A stretch of DNA of 64,000 nucleotides. Source: Bradyrhizobium guangxiense. GTDB taxonomy: Bacteria > Pseudomonadota > Alphaproteobacteria > Rhizobiales > Xanthobacteraceae. Shown here piece after piece: positions 18,273 to 27,319 of this stretch. The notes under the pieces were generated by a model, which saw only the letters and a program-made list of their open reading frames with translations, was not told the origin of the DNA and made no database searches. Within the stretch, counting starts at the first letter, position 1. Every line of letters starts with the position of its first letter. The stretch covers positions 5,238,501 through 5,302,500 of the forward strand of contig NZ_CP022219.1 of NCBI RefSeq assembly GCF_004114915.1. Reading direction: 5' to 3'. Position numbers and translations under genes: made by a program.

Positions 18273-20057
18273 ATGAGATCGGACCATGCGCTGTTGAGAG
18301 TTGAAGCAGAAGCAGCGAGCGACCGGATTTCCGTCGAGCACGCAGCGAAGGGCCTTGTTGAGAGCCCTCGGCGCAGCATCACCCCTTCGAACACCTTCGA
18401 CTTTTTAGCCCTGGCATTTCTTGCAACTCTGGTTGTCATCGCGTGCTTCACAGCGAAGGACTACGCCATTTCCAATGACGAGGCCGTCCAGCATCGCTAC
18501 GGCGAATTGATCATCGCATACTATCAGAGCGGACTGCGGATACGCGATCTCTTCACCTTCGATAACCTGTATCTCTACGGAGGTCTGTTCGACGTCATAG
18601 CAATCGCGCTCGGCCAAGTCATCCCCGTCGATATCTACGAATTGCGGCACATTCTCTGCGCAGCTACGGGCCTCGCAGGCATCGCGTTCAGTGGCGCTGC
18701 CGCGCGGTCGATCGCCGGACCTCGCGCGGGCCTCATAGCCATGATCGCGCTTGCGCTCTGTGGCGCTTGGTACGGCGCCATGTTCAACCACACCAAGGAT
18801 ATTCCCTTTGCGGCGGCCATGGCCGGAGCGACACTGGTCCTTCTCCGCTTGGCCCGCCAACTGCCAGCGCCGCGCACCCTGCATGTTGCGGTTTTCGGCT
18901 TTCTTGCCGGGGCAGCTCTCGGGCTGCGAAGCTATGGTTTTCTGCTGTTCGTCTATCTCGGACTTGCAGTCCTGATCTATCTGCCCTGGACGGAAAGCCG
19001 CGCTGCGCGCCTTGCCTTTGCGGCCAACTCCCTGTTGAAGATATGTCCTGCCGTGGCGGTCGCCTATCTGCTGATGATCCTGGCCTGGCCGTGGGCTGCG
19101 CTTTCGCCGCTCAATCCCGTCCGTGGCCTATTTGCGTACTCGGAATTTCAGTATGCGATCCGAACGCTGTTTGCCGGGCGCGCGTACGAAATGGCCCACG
19201 TGCCGCGCATCTATGTTCCCTTCTATCTCTTCATCCGCGTGCCGCTGATCACCCAGGCCGGCGCCGCGCTGGCGATGGTTTCGCTGCTTTGGCGTCCCGT
19301 CAAGCAAGGTCCGGACCGGTGCCGCGATCTCGCATTGCTATCGGCGATGGTTCTGGTTCCCCTGGGCTGCCAAGCGCTCGTTCATGGCCCTGCATTCAAC
19401 GGCATGCGCCATTTCCTTTTTGTGCTTCCTCCTCTGGCCACGCTGGCCGGCGTTGGTCTAAGCGACGTCCTCGATGCGATTGCCCTGCGCGGCCGCCGAC
19501 TGGCCTGTGCGGGACTTGCCGTGGTGTGCGCGTCCTTCCTGTCGGAAGGGGTCATGCTGGCAAGGCTTCATCCCTACGAGAACCTGTCCTACAACGCCGT
19601 GACCGGAGGACTTCCGGGGGCTTTTCGCCGCTTTGACCTGGACTACTGGTTCAACAGCATGCCGGAAGCCATCCGAATGCTCGAGACGTTCGTCCGCGAA
19701 GAGACACCGCTCGAAGATAAAACATCGACGGTCTATTCCGTTGCCGTATGTGGAGAACGCCCGGCGTTCGATCACACTGTCACGCTTCCACAACTGCGTT
19801 GGGACTTCCGGTCCGAATGGGACGAGTCGGAATTCTTTATCGCTCCGACGCACATGAACTGCGATCGCGACCTCGATGGCGAGATCATCGGCAGCGTGGA
19901 AAGGTTGGGTGTTACTATCGCCTATGTGAAGGACAGGCGAGCCATTGTGAAGCGGCCGACGACGAACATCTCACCACCGTTCGCTCGTCAGCTTCCCGCT
20001 GCGAACGAGATCGCGCAAGAATCTCGACAGCGGTCTTCTACCGATCAGGCGTTTTGA
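18273..20057 (+). CDS. GT-C type membrane glycosyltransferase
   Basis: A 594-residue polytopic protein with ten or more membrane segments. After TM1 comes a periplasmic loop with an acidic pair (AISNDEAVQHRYGE), the catalytic signature position in PMT/ArnT-like GT-C enzymes that use polyprenyl-phosphate sugars, then YLYGGLFDVIAIALG and FNHTKDIPFAAAM. A soluble C-terminal domain begins near residue 440. Acceptor and sugar are unknown. The start at ATG 18273 was chosen over an in-frame TTG at 18252. It follows the opgC/DUF2059 block by 92 bases, suggesting an envelope-glycan locus. Its last 13 bases overlap the end of the convergent MFS gene. Confidence 0.75.
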   Translation: MRSDHALLRVEAEAASDRISVEHAAKGLVESPRRSITPSNTFDFLALAFLATLVVIACFTAKDYAISNDEAVQHRYGELIIAYYQSGLRIRDLFTFDNLYLYGGLFDVIAIALGQVIPVDIYELRHILCAATGLAGIAFSGAAARSIAGPRAGLIAMIALALCGAWYGAMFNHTKDIPFAAAMAGATLVLLRLARQLPAPRTLHVAVFGFLAGAALGLRSYGFLLFVYLGLAVLIYLPWTESRAARLAFAANSLLKICPAVAVAYLLMILAWPWAALSPLNPVRGLFAYSEFQYAIRTLFAGRAYEMAHVPRIYVPFYLFIRVPLITQAGAALAMVSLLWRPVKQGPDRCRDLALLSAMVLVPLGCQALVHGPAFNGMRHFLFVLPPLATLAGVGLSDVLDAIALRGRRLACAGLAVVCASFLSEGVMLARLHPYENLSYNAVTGGLPGAFRRFDLDYWFNSMPEAIRMLETFVREETPLEDKTSTVYSVAVCGERPAFDHTVTLPQLRWDFRSEWDESEFFIAPTHMNCDRDLDGEIIGSVERLGVTIAYVKDRRAIVKRPTTNISPPFARQLPAANEIAQESRQRSSTDQAF

Positions 20058-21223
20058 CCAGCCGGCGTCCTGATCTCGCGCGGCAGGATGATGGCCGCTG
20101 CGATCGCGAGCAGGCAGAGGCCGGCGAAGGCGTGCAGCATGGTGACGAAGCCGCCCTGCTCGTAGAGCCAGGCGACCAGGCCGACCGAGGCCCCCGCCGC
20201 GGTGAAGCCGATGAAGTAGCGCACGGCGTAGGCGCGCGAGCGCCATTCCTCGCTGGTGTACTTGCCGACCATGGCGTCGTTGACCGTGACCTGCCCGAAC
20301 GCGCCCATGACGATGCCGATCGACACCAAAATCAGCGGCAGATTCTCTAGGCTGGCGGCCAGATACAGGAACGGCGCCAGCATGAAGGAGAGCGGCAGCG
20401 CCACCGTCTTCAGCGAATAACGGTCGAGCAGCCGGCCGATCGTGTACTGGGTCATCGCGCCGAACACATAGACGCAGGCGGCGATGCCCCCGAGCAGCGC
20501 CGGGCTCCTGGTGAGATCGGCCAGCCGCTCCGCAAACAGCTTTGGCAGCGCCACCGTGACGGCGTTGAACGTCGTGGAGATCGCGATCACCACGATTAGC
20601 AGCGATAGCACCACGCGCCACATGTCCCGCTTGGCCACCCGCGCCTGCGCGGCTGCCTGCTTCGAGCTCTTGCGGTCCTCGTGCACGACCAGCATCGCAA
20701 AAGCGATGCCGATCAGGATCGTGACGATGCCGGGGATGATGAAGGCGAAGCGCCAGCCGAGATACTGCCCGATCACGCCTGTCACCAGCGCCGAGGAGGC
20801 GACGCCGAGATTGCCCCAGACGCCGTTGATGCCCATCTCGCGGCCGAGCCGGTCGGCATAGGACACGATCATGGCGGTGCCGACGGGATGATAGATCGAG
20901 GCGAAGATGCCGATCGCGAGCAGAGCGGCGCCGAGTTGCGCCGGGGTCTGCACCAGGCCGACCGAGATCATGGAGAGGCCGATGCCGACGAAGAAGATCA
21001 CCATCATGTGGCGGCGGCTCCAGCGGCCCCCGAGCCAGCCGGTCAGCAGCGAGCCCGCGCCGAAGGCGACGAAGCCCGGCGTCGCATAGGGCAGCAGTTC
21101 CGAATAGGCCATGCCGAGCGCCGGCCCCATGATGATCACCGCGGCGGCGAAGATCAGCATCGAATAGTGGTCGATGAAATGGCCTGCGTTGACGAAACTG
21201 ATGACACGGCTGGGGCTGTTCAT
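20045..21223 (-). CDS. Major facilitator superfamily transporter
   Basis: A 392-residue, 12-helix MFS protein. It opens with NAGHFIDHYSMLIFAAAVI, has the A-motif-like loop GWLGGRWSRRHMMVIFF between TM2 and TM3 and a second-half counterpart GRLLDRYSLKTVALPLS. It resembles fosmidomycin-resistance or sugar-efflux-like carriers, but the substrate cannot be set from sequence. It is divergent from the AraC gene at 21286, separated by 62 bases, a common regulator-target arrangement. The 3' end overlaps the glycosyltransferase gene by 13 bases. Confidence 0.88.
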   Translation of the reverse strand: MNSPSRVISFVNAGHFIDHYSMLIFAAAVIIMGPALGMAYSELLPYATPGFVAFGAGSLLTGWLGGRWSRRHMMVIFFVGIGLSMISVGLVQTPAQLGAALLAIGIFASIYHPVGTAMIVSYADRLGREMGINGVWGNLGVASSALVTGVIGQYLGWRFAFIIPGIVTILIGIAFAMLVVHEDRKSSKQAAAQARVAKRDMWRVVLSLLIVVIAISTTFNAVTVALPKLFAERLADLTRSPALLGGIAACVYVFGAMTQYTIGRLLDRYSLKTVALPLSFMLAPFLYLAASLENLPLILVSIGIVMGAFGQVTVNDAMVGKYTSEEWRSRAYAVRYFIGFTAAGASVGLVAWLYEQGGFVTMLHAFAGLCLLAIAAAIILPREIRTPAGQNA

Positions 21224-21285
21224 TCCCGGAATCCCTTCCTGCTCCGAAATGAGTTATATGTCCTCCCCATGACGGGGTGCCGCCA

Positions 21286-22098
21286 ATGACTGTCTTCGAA
21301 ACGCCAATCTTGGAAACGCCAATCCTGCGGGAGGTCCGGAGCAACCATCGCTCGCCCGCCGGCGTGCACCTGGTCGCGCGCGACTATCCCAAGGGCATGC
21401 GGATCGACCCGCATTTGCACCGCGAGGCGCAGCTGATCTATGCGGTACGCGGCACCATGCAGGTGACGACGCCGGAGGGACGCTGGCTGGTGCCGCCGGA
21501 CCGGGCCGTCTGGGTGCCGGCCGGGCTCGAGCATGCCCTCGACCTGCTCGCCGACATCGAGATGCGCACGCTATATTTCGACCTCGCCTGGCTCAAGCGC
21601 GAGCAGCGCTATGAGGGGTTGACCAGGGAGTTCGTGGTGCGGGTGTCGCCGCTGCTCAACCAGGCGATCCTTGCCCTGTTCGACGCGCGCAACACCGAGG
21701 AGCGCACCGAGCTATTGGTGCGCCTCGTGATGCTGGAATTGCACCAGGCCGAGGATTCCGCACCCTTCGTGCCGTTGCCGCACGAGCCGCGCTGCCGCCG
21801 CGCCGCGCTGATCGTGCTGGACGACCCCACCGGCCTGCACGACATCGACACACTGGCGCGCGAGGTCGGAACCTCGGCGCGCACGCTGTCGCGGCTGTTC
21901 TCGACGGAGACGCAACTGAGCTTCAAGAGCTGGTGCCAGCGCGCGCGGATCGCAGCTGCGATCCAGCGCCTGTCGACGGATGCCAGCGTGTCGGTGAAAC
22001 AGCTCGCAACCCAGCTCGGCTATGCCAGCGTGCCGGCGTTCTCGGCCGCGTTCCGCCAGGTGACGGGCCGGACGCCGACGGAGTTTGCGGGGAAGTAG
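21286..22098 (+). CDS. AraC family regulator with N-terminal cupin sensor
   Basis: A 270-residue protein. The N-terminal half is a small cupin (DPHLHREAQLIYAVRGTMQV ... VPPDRAVWVPAGLEHALDLL) that should sense a ligand. The C-terminal half holds two HTH motifs: VGTSARTLSRLFSTETQLSF and VKQLATQLGYASVPAFSAAF ending in RQVTGRTPTEF. Start ATG at 21286 is preferred over GTG 21277. The first residues contain a duplicated ETPIL caused by a 15-base tandem repeat at about 21297-21326. It is divergent from the MFS transporter and probably controls it. Confidence 0.87.
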   Translation: MTVFETPILETPILREVRSNHRSPAGVHLVARDYPKGMRIDPHLHREAQLIYAVRGTMQVTTPEGRWLVPPDRAVWVPAGLEHALDLLADIEMRTLYFDLAWLKREQRYEGLTREFVVRVSPLLNQAILALFDARNTEERTELLVRLVMLELHQAEDSAPFVPLPHEPRCRRAALIVLDDPTGLHDIDTLAREVGTSARTLSRLFSTETQLSFKSWCQRARIAAAIQRLSTDASVSVKQLATQLGYASVPAFSAAFRQVTGRTPTEFAGK

Positions 22099-22117
22099 GC
22101 TGCCATTGGGGCGGGCA

Positions 22118-22185
22118 ATCCAGTATTCCAGAAGCGAAAAGCCGCGGCGTACTGGATGCCCCGCATGCGCGGGGGCATGATAGCG
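22118..22185. repeat. Dispersed palindromic repeat after the AraC gene
   Basis: Arms ATCCAGTA (22118-22125) and TACTGGAT (22150-22157) form one inverted repeat, followed at once by a GC-rich palindrome built on TGCCCCGCATGCGCGGGGGCA. This composite is another recurring Bradyrhizobium intergenic element. The remainder of 22099-22353 has no gene. Confidence 0.7.
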
Positions 22186-22353
22186 CGTTTTGGGGTGAGC
22201 AGACCGCGCGACATCAACCTCGCCGGGCATGTCGGCATTCTCCAAACGCACGGCCCGACTAAAGTTGCCGCATTCCTCCGCTTGATTGTGATCGGTTTCC
22301 GCCCAAATCCCGTGTAAGCTTCCGCAACGCACAAACCTGATACGAAAGCCCCG

Positions 22354-23706
22354 ATGGCCAACGCCTTCTTCTCCGACCTGCTCGCCACCATCTCCGAGCG
22401 CGGCCGCACACTGCTTCGTCGTGGCGATTCCGCCGATACCAGGCGGGATGCCGATGGGCTGCTCGAGCTTTGCGACGCGCTGCTGTCGGGCCGCGGCGAA
22501 GCATCGGGCGTCGCCATCGCGCGCGAGGTGCTCGACATCTATCGAGAGCTGGATGCGGCGGGACGCCGCGCCTTCTTCGACGGACTGGTGCGCGATTTCG
22601 GCCCGGACCGGGAGCGCCTGTCCAAGGCAATCGAGAAATGGCGTGTCGCGCCTAGCGACGAGGACGCAAGCTCGCTGCATTTCGCCTCCGAGCCGCGGCG
22701 GCAGGAGCTGATCCGGCGGCTCAACCGCGCGCCCGGCGGCACCGGCGATCTCGTCAGCATGCGCGCCGACCTGCTCGGCATGATGAACGGACACACCGAT
22801 CTCGCCGCGCTGGATCGCGACGTCTCGCATCTTCTCTCTTCGTGGTTCAACAGGGGGTTTCTCGTGCTGCGCAGGATCGACTGGTCGACCCCGGCCAACA
22901 TCCTCGAAAAGATCATCCGTTACGAGGCCGTGCACGAGATCTCGGACTGGGATGATCTGCGTCGCCGCATCGATCCCGTCGACCGCCGCTGCTACGCCTT
23001 CTTCCACCCTGCGATGGTAGACGAGCCCCTGATCTTCGTCGAGGTGGCGCTGACCGAGACCATCCCCGGCGCAATCGCGCCGCTGCTCGCCGTCGACCGC
23101 CAGTATCTGCCGATCGAGCGCGCGCGCACTGCCGTGTTCTATTCGATCTCCAACACCCAGCGCGGGCTCGGCGGAATTTCGTTCGGCAGCTTCCTGATCA
23201 AGCAGGTGGTGGAGGAGCTGCGCCGCGAGCTGCCCAAGCTCGACACTTTCGTGACGCTGTCGCCGGTGCCGGGCTTCATGGCATGGGTGAAGCAGGACAG
23301 GGATTTGCCGCTGTCGGACGAGGACCGCGAGACGCTGAAGCGCCTCGACGATCCCAAATGGTTCGAGAGCCCCGAGACGACCGCGCTGCTGCGCGGCGTG
23401 ATCGAGCCGCTCGCGGCGCACTATTTCCTCAAGGCCCGCACGCCGAAAGGCAAGATGATCGACTCCGTCGCCCGCTTCCATCTCGGCAACGGCGCCCGGC
23501 TGGAGCGCATCAACTGGCTGGGCGACCTCTCGCCGAAGGGCGTGCGCGAGTCGGCCGGCGTGATGGTGAACTACCTCTACCGCCTCGACGACATCGAGAA
23601 GAACCACGAAGCCTATGCCAACGACGGCGAGGTCGTGGCGTCGAGCACGGTGAAGAAGCTGCTGAAGGGTGAAGGGCGGAGGCTGCTGGATATGCGGTTG
23701 TCGTAG
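22354..23706 (+). CDS. Malonyl-CoA decarboxylase
   Basis: A 450-residue protein that matches malonyl-CoA decarboxylase through its length: a helical N-terminal oligomerisation domain (1-170) and a C-terminal acetyltransferase-like catalytic domain. Recognisable blocks are EIVRYEAVHEI-like IIRYEAVHEISDWDDLRRRI, CYAFFHPAMVDEPLIFVEVAL, FYSISNTQRGLGGISFGSFLIK and FVTLSPVPGFMAWV, the last containing the Ser region, and DSVARFHLGNGA near the catalytic His. It converts malonyl-CoA to acetyl-CoA and CO2 in the cytoplasm. In rhizobia this enzyme usually sits with malonyl-CoA synthetase and a malonate carrier, but neither is adjacent here. Confidence 0.92.
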   Translation: MANAFFSDLLATISERGRTLLRRGDSADTRRDADGLLELCDALLSGRGEASGVAIAREVLDIYRELDAAGRRAFFDGLVRDFGPDRERLSKAIEKWRVAPSDEDASSLHFASEPRRQELIRRLNRAPGGTGDLVSMRADLLGMMNGHTDLAALDRDVSHLLSSWFNRGFLVLRRIDWSTPANILEKIIRYEAVHEISDWDDLRRRIDPVDRRCYAFFHPAMVDEPLIFVEVALTETIPGAIAPLLAVDRQYLPIERARTAVFYSISNTQRGLGGISFGSFLIKQVVEELRRELPKLDTFVTLSPVPGFMAWVKQDRDLPLSDEDRETLKRLDDPKWFESPETTALLRGVIEPLAAHYFLKARTPKGKMIDSVARFHLGNGARLERINWLGDLSPKGVRESAGVMVNYLYRLDDIEKNHEAYANDGEVVASSTVKKLLKGEGRRLLDMRLS

Positions 23707-23716
23707 CACAACCGCA

Positions 23717-23876
23717 GCTGTCGTCCCGGACAAGCGAAGCGCAGATCCGGGACCCATAACCCCAAGGTCGGGTTTGGCGAAGACTTCGGAGTGACCCGCT
23801 CGCTCCATAACCTCTCCCTGGGGTTATGGGTCCCGGATCGGAGCGCGCTTAAGGCGCGCTTGTCCGGGACGACAGC
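23717..23876. repeat. Long inverted repeat between convergent genes
   Basis: Left arm from 23717 (GCTGTCGTCCCGGACAAGC...) is complemented by the right arm ending 23876 (...GCTTGTCCGGGACGACAGC), and the inner parts GGGACCCATAACC and GGTTATGGGTCCC also pair, giving a cruciform-capable element of about 160 bases. It separates the converging malonyl-CoA decarboxylase and D-tartrate dehydratase genes and probably terminates both. Confidence 0.85.
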
Positions 23877-23901
23877 GAATGTGGAGCGGCCGTCCCCGCC
23901 C

Positions 23902-25071
23902 CTACTCCGCCAGCGCCTTCATCTCCTTGTAGAGATCGGACTTGCCCTCGAAGCCGATGCCGGGGAGATCCGGCATGGTGATGTGGCCGTTCTCGACGCG
24001 CACGCCGTCGGGGAAGCCCCCATAGGGCTGGAACAGGTCGGGATAGCTCTCGTTGCCGCCTAGGCCGAGGCCGGCGGCGATGTTGAGAGACATCTGGTGG
24101 CCGCCATGCGGGATGCAGCGGCTGGGGGACCAGCCGTGGGTCTTCAGCACGTCCAGCGTGCGCTGGTATTCGCACAGGCCGTAGGACAACGCGCAGTCGA
24201 ATTGCAGCCAATCGCGGTCGGGGCGCATGCCGCCGTAGCGGATCAGGTTGCGGGCGTCCTGGTGGCTGAACAGATTCTCGCCTGTCGCCATCGGACCGGG
24301 GTAGAACTCGGCGAGCGCGGCCTGCAGCGCGTAGTCGAGGGGATCGCCGACCTCCTCGTACCAGAACAAGGGATAGTCCCGCAGCATCTTAGCATAGGCG
24401 ATGCCGGTCTCCAGATTGAAGCGGCCGTTGGCATCGACGGCGAGTTGCGCGTCCTTGCCGATCTCTTCCAGCACGGCCTCGATGCGCTTGCGGTCCTCGT
24501 CGATAGCGGCGCCGCCGATCTTCATCTTCACGACGTTATAGCCACGATCGAGATAGCCGCGCATCTCGCCGCGCAGCATCGACAGGCCCTTGCCGGGATA
24601 ATAGTAGCCGCCGGCGGCGTAGACGAAGACGCGCGGATTGGCGGTGACGCCGTGGCGTTCGGCGAGCAGACGGAACAGCGGCTTGCCGGCGATCTTCGCC
24701 ACCGCGTCCCACACCGCCATGTCGATGGTGCCGACCGCGACCGAGCGTTCGCCGTGGCCGCCCGGTTTCTCGTTGGTCATCATCGCGGCCCAGACCTTGT
24801 CGGGGTCGAGATTGTCGCTGGCTTCATCCAGCAACGACTTCGGATCGGCCTCCAGGATGCGCGAGGCAAAGCGCTCGCGGATCAGGCCGCCCTGCCCGTA
24901 GCGGCCGTTGGAGTTGAAGCCGTAGCCGACGACGCGATTGCCGTCGCGCACCACGTCGGTGACGACGGCAACGAGGCTGGTCGTCATCTTGGTGAAGTCG
25001 ATATAGGCGTTGCGGATCGGGGACGAGATCGGTTTGGTGATCTCGCGGACGTCGACGATGCGGACGGACAT
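23902..25071 (-). CDS. tarD: D-tartrate dehydratase (enolase superfamily)
   Basis: A 389-residue mandelate-racemase-group member. From memory it is nearly identical to the characterised B. japonicum D-tartrate dehydratase. The catalytic residues line up: KMK with Lys184, metal ligands Asp213 (AVDANG), Glu239 (FWYEE) and Glu265 (ATGEN), and His322 in RCIPHGGHQ. The enzyme abstracts the alpha proton of D-tartrate with Lys184 and uses His322 to expel the 3-OH, giving oxaloacetate via the enol. No tartrate transporter or regulator is adjacent. It is read leftward, 114 bases below the DUF3297 gene with a palindromic repeat between them, so it may have its own promoter. Confidence 0.95.
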   Translation of the reverse strand: MSVRIVDVREITKPISSPIRNAYIDFTKMTTSLVAVVTDVVRDGNRVVGYGFNSNGRYGQGGLIRERFASRILEADPKSLLDEASDNLDPDKVWAAMMTNEKPGGHGERSVAVGTIDMAVWDAVAKIAGKPLFRLLAERHGVTANPRVFVYAAGGYYYPGKGLSMLRGEMRGYLDRGYNVVKMKIGGAAIDEDRKRIEAVLEEIGKDAQLAVDANGRFNLETGIAYAKMLRDYPLFWYEEVGDPLDYALQAALAEFYPGPMATGENLFSHQDARNLIRYGGMRPDRDWLQFDCALSYGLCEYQRTLDVLKTHGWSPSRCIPHGGHQMSLNIAAGLGLGGNESYPDLFQPYGGFPDGVRVENGHITMPDLPGIGFEGKSDLYKEMKALAE

Positions 25072-25100
25072 GGGGTTGGACTTTCGATTACTATCGCATC

Positions 25101-25182
25101 ATTCCGGGATGGTCCGAAGGACCAGACCCGGAATCTCGAGATTCCGGGTTCTCGCTTCGCGAGCCCCGGAATGACGGCTTCG
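25101..25182. repeat. Dispersed palindromic repeat upstream of tarD
   Basis: Contains a perfect 24-base palindrome (25126-25149) centred on the CTCGAG core, with outer CATTCCGGG (25100-25108) answered by CCCCGGAATG (25165-25174), then a small CGGCTTCGCCG hairpin. This is a widespread Bradyrhizobium/Rhodopseudomonas element. It lies between DUF3297 and tarD. Confidence 0.85.
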
Positions 25183-25185
25183 CCG

Positions 25186-25428
25186 TCACTTCTTATCCCG
25201 GAAATACGGCTCGACCGGGCCGTGCACCTTGATGGTCAGCGGATTGCCGTAGCGGTCCTTGGCGTTGCCGGCGGTGACGCGGACCCAGCCTTCGCTGATG
25301 CAGTACTCCTCGACATTGGTCTTCTCGATGCCCTTGAAGCGGATGCCGACGTCGCGCGACAGGATGTCCGCGTTGTAATAGGGGCTGTTCGGATCGACCG
25401 ACAGACGGTCCGGAAATTCGTCGCTCAT
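25186..25428 (-). CDS. DUF3297 family small protein
   Basis: An 80-residue protein starting at ATG 25428, which has AAGG six bases upstream; an in-frame GTG at 25443 would add five residues and overlap the gpx gene. The core DRLSVDPNSPYYNADILSRDVGIRFKG ... VEEYCISEGWVRV and the ending GPVEPYF are the family pattern. The function is unknown. It follows gpx by 11 bases and is probably the last gene of an amidase-gpx-DUF3297 transcript. Confidence 0.78.
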   Translation of the reverse strand: MSDEFPDRLSVDPNSPYYNADILSRDVGIRFKGIEKTNVEEYCISEGWVRVTAGNAKDRYGNPLTIKVHGPVEPYFRDKK

Positions 25429-25439
25429 GATTGCCTTGC

Positions 25440-25916
25440 TCACAACAGTGTTTCGATTTGATTCCGCAGTCCTTCAGGCCGTGCGGTCGGCGCGTAGCGG
25501 GCGACCACCTTGCCGGCACGGTCCACCAGGAATTTGGTGAAATTCCATTTGATGGAGGCGCCTAACAGGCCCGATTGCTGGTGTTTCAGATACTCATACA
25601 GGGGATGCGCCGTCGGCCCGTTGACATCGATCTTCTCGAACAGCGGGAAGGTGACGTCGTAGTTGGTCGAGCAGAACGCCTGGATCTCGCTCGCCTGCCC
25701 CGGCTCCTGCGCGCCGAACTGGTTGCAGGGAAAGCCGAGCACGGAGAAGCCGCGCGGAGAGAGATCGCGATGCAGCTCCTCCAAGCCGCGATATTGCGGC
25801 GTGAAGCCGCATTTGCTCGCGGTGTTGACGATCAGCAGCACCTGCCCTTCGAAGCGGCGCATCGGCACCTCCTCGCCGGCCAGCGAGTTGGCCTTGAAGT
25901 CGTAGATGGCCGACAT
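25440..25916 (-). CDS. Glutathione peroxidase (Cys type)
   Basis: A 158-residue thioredoxin-fold peroxidase. Catalytic residues are visible: Cys36 in NTASKCGFT (Cys where animal enzymes have Sec), Gln66 in FPCNQFGAQEPG, and Trp124-Asn125 in IKWNFTKF. It reduces hydroperoxides, in bacteria usually with thioredoxin rather than glutathione. Start ATG 25916 is chosen because the 103-residue upstream extension of the frame is noncoding shadow of the amidase. It begins two bases after the amidase stop, so the two genes are translated from one message. Confidence 0.92.
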   Translation of the reverse strand: MSAIYDFKANSLAGEEVPMRRFEGQVLLIVNTASKCGFTPQYRGLEELHRDLSPRGFSVLGFPCNQFGAQEPGQASEIQAFCSTNYDVTFPLFEKIDVNGPTAHPLYEYLKHQQSGLLGASIKWNFTKFLVDRAGKVVARYAPTARPEGLRNQIETLL

Positions 25917-25918
25917 CG

Positions 25919-27319
25919 CTAGCCCACAGGGTCGATCGGCGACGGCGGCACGCCGCCCGCCTCGATCGCTTCGCCCGCGAGCAGGCAGAGATCCTCGCGA
26001 TAGCGGCCCGAGACGACATGCACGCCGACCGGCGCCTTGCCGACGAGACCGGTGGAGACCACGAGGCCCGGCAATCCCATGAAAGGAATCGCGATCTGCG
26101 GGAGCTGCGCTTCCCAGACCCGCTTGAAGGACTCCTCGTCCTTGCGGTCGAGATGATCCGGGAACGGCAGCTCGCCGGACACCGGGGTCAGCAGCACCGC
26201 GTATTTCTCGAAGAACAGCATCCATTCGCGGGTCAGCGTGGCTCGCCGAGTCAGCGCCTTGGCGTAATTGGCCTGGTCCATCGGCGTGACCCTGGCGCGG
26301 GTACCGCGCAGACAGGCCAGCGCACCGGGATCGCCCTCGCGCTCGGCCGCCTCGAGCTGCGCCTCATAGCCATCGCCGAGCCAAAGCTTGATCTGCCACT
26401 CGACCGCCTCGCGCATCGGCGGGGGGTCCTCGATCACATCGACGGCCCAGCCGGCGCGCTCCAGGCGCTTGCCGGCATCGCTCACCGCCGCCTTCACCTC
26501 CGGCGTGGTGGCAAGGCCGCCCGGATTGAGGCAGAGCGCGGCGCGCTTGTCCCGTGCGGGGCCTTGCAGCGGCACCGGCACGAACCAGGGATCGCGGATG
26601 TCGCGAGCCGACATCGCTTCGAGCGAAATCCTGATATCGTTGATGGTGCGTGCGAGCGGACCAGACACCGCCATGATCTGCGGCCCGATCGGGCGCTCCG
26701 GCAGCGCCGGGTTGAAAGCCGGGATGCGGCCGAGGGTGGGACGCAGGCCGTGGACGCCGCAGGCATAGGCGGGATAGCGGATCGAGCCGGCGATGTCGGT
26801 GCCGTGGGCGATATGGCCGATGCCGGCCGCGACCGCCGAGCCGGCGCCGCCGGAGGAGCCGCCCGGGGTCAGCGAGGGGTCGCGCGGGTTCTTGGTGTCG
26901 CCGTGGATGAGATTGGTGGTGAACCAGCGATAGGAGAAGGCCGGGCAATTGGTGCGGCCGAGCAGGATGGCGCCAGCTTTGCGGAAATTGGCGACCACCG
27001 GATTGTCCTCGCGCGCGATCACGTCGCGCTGGAGCTTCAGGCCGTTGGTGGTGGCAAAGCCCTCCTGGTCGACATTGGCCTTGATGGTGACGGGCACGCC
27101 GGCGAGCACGCCGGGATCCTCGCCGCGCGCGATGGCGGCATCGACAGCGTCGGCCTGCTTGAGCACGTCCTCCGGCCGGTGGTCGATCACCGCATTGAGC
27201 CTGGGATTGACGGCATCGAGCCGGGCGAGGCCGGCCTTGGCAGCCTCCCTGGCGGAGACTTTCCTGGATTTGACGAGGGTGGCGAGGTCGGCGGCCGACA
27301 GGCGCCAGAGATCTTGCAT
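25919..27319 (-). CDS. Amidase signature family hydrolase
   Basis: A 466-residue amidase. The Ser-cisSer-Lys triad can be placed: Lys80 in GVPVTIKANVD, Ser155 in TPGGSSGGAGSAVAAG and nucleophile Ser179 in GTDIAGSIRYPA; the 24-residue gap between the two Ser is the family norm. It hydrolyses an amide to acid and ammonia; the substrate is not predictable (GatA itself is longer and sits with gatCB, absent here). Read leftward as the probable first gene of the amidase-gpx-DUF3297 unit. Confidence 0.9.
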   Translation of the reverse strand: MQDLWRLSAADLATLVKSRKVSAREAAKAGLARLDAVNPRLNAVIDHRPEDVLKQADAVDAAIARGEDPGVLAGVPVTIKANVDQEGFATTNGLKLQRDVIAREDNPVVANFRKAGAILLGRTNCPAFSYRWFTTNLIHGDTKNPRDPSLTPGGSSGGAGSAVAAGIGHIAHGTDIAGSIRYPAYACGVHGLRPTLGRIPAFNPALPERPIGPQIMAVSGPLARTINDIRISLEAMSARDIRDPWFVPVPLQGPARDKRAALCLNPGGLATTPEVKAAVSDAGKRLERAGWAVDVIEDPPPMREAVEWQIKLWLGDGYEAQLEAAEREGDPGALACLRGTRARVTPMDQANYAKALTRRATLTREWMLFFEKYAVLLTPVSGELPFPDHLDRKDEESFKRVWEAQLPQIAIPFMGLPGLVVSTGLVGKAPVGVHVVSGRYREDLCLLAGEAIEAGGVPPSPIDPVG

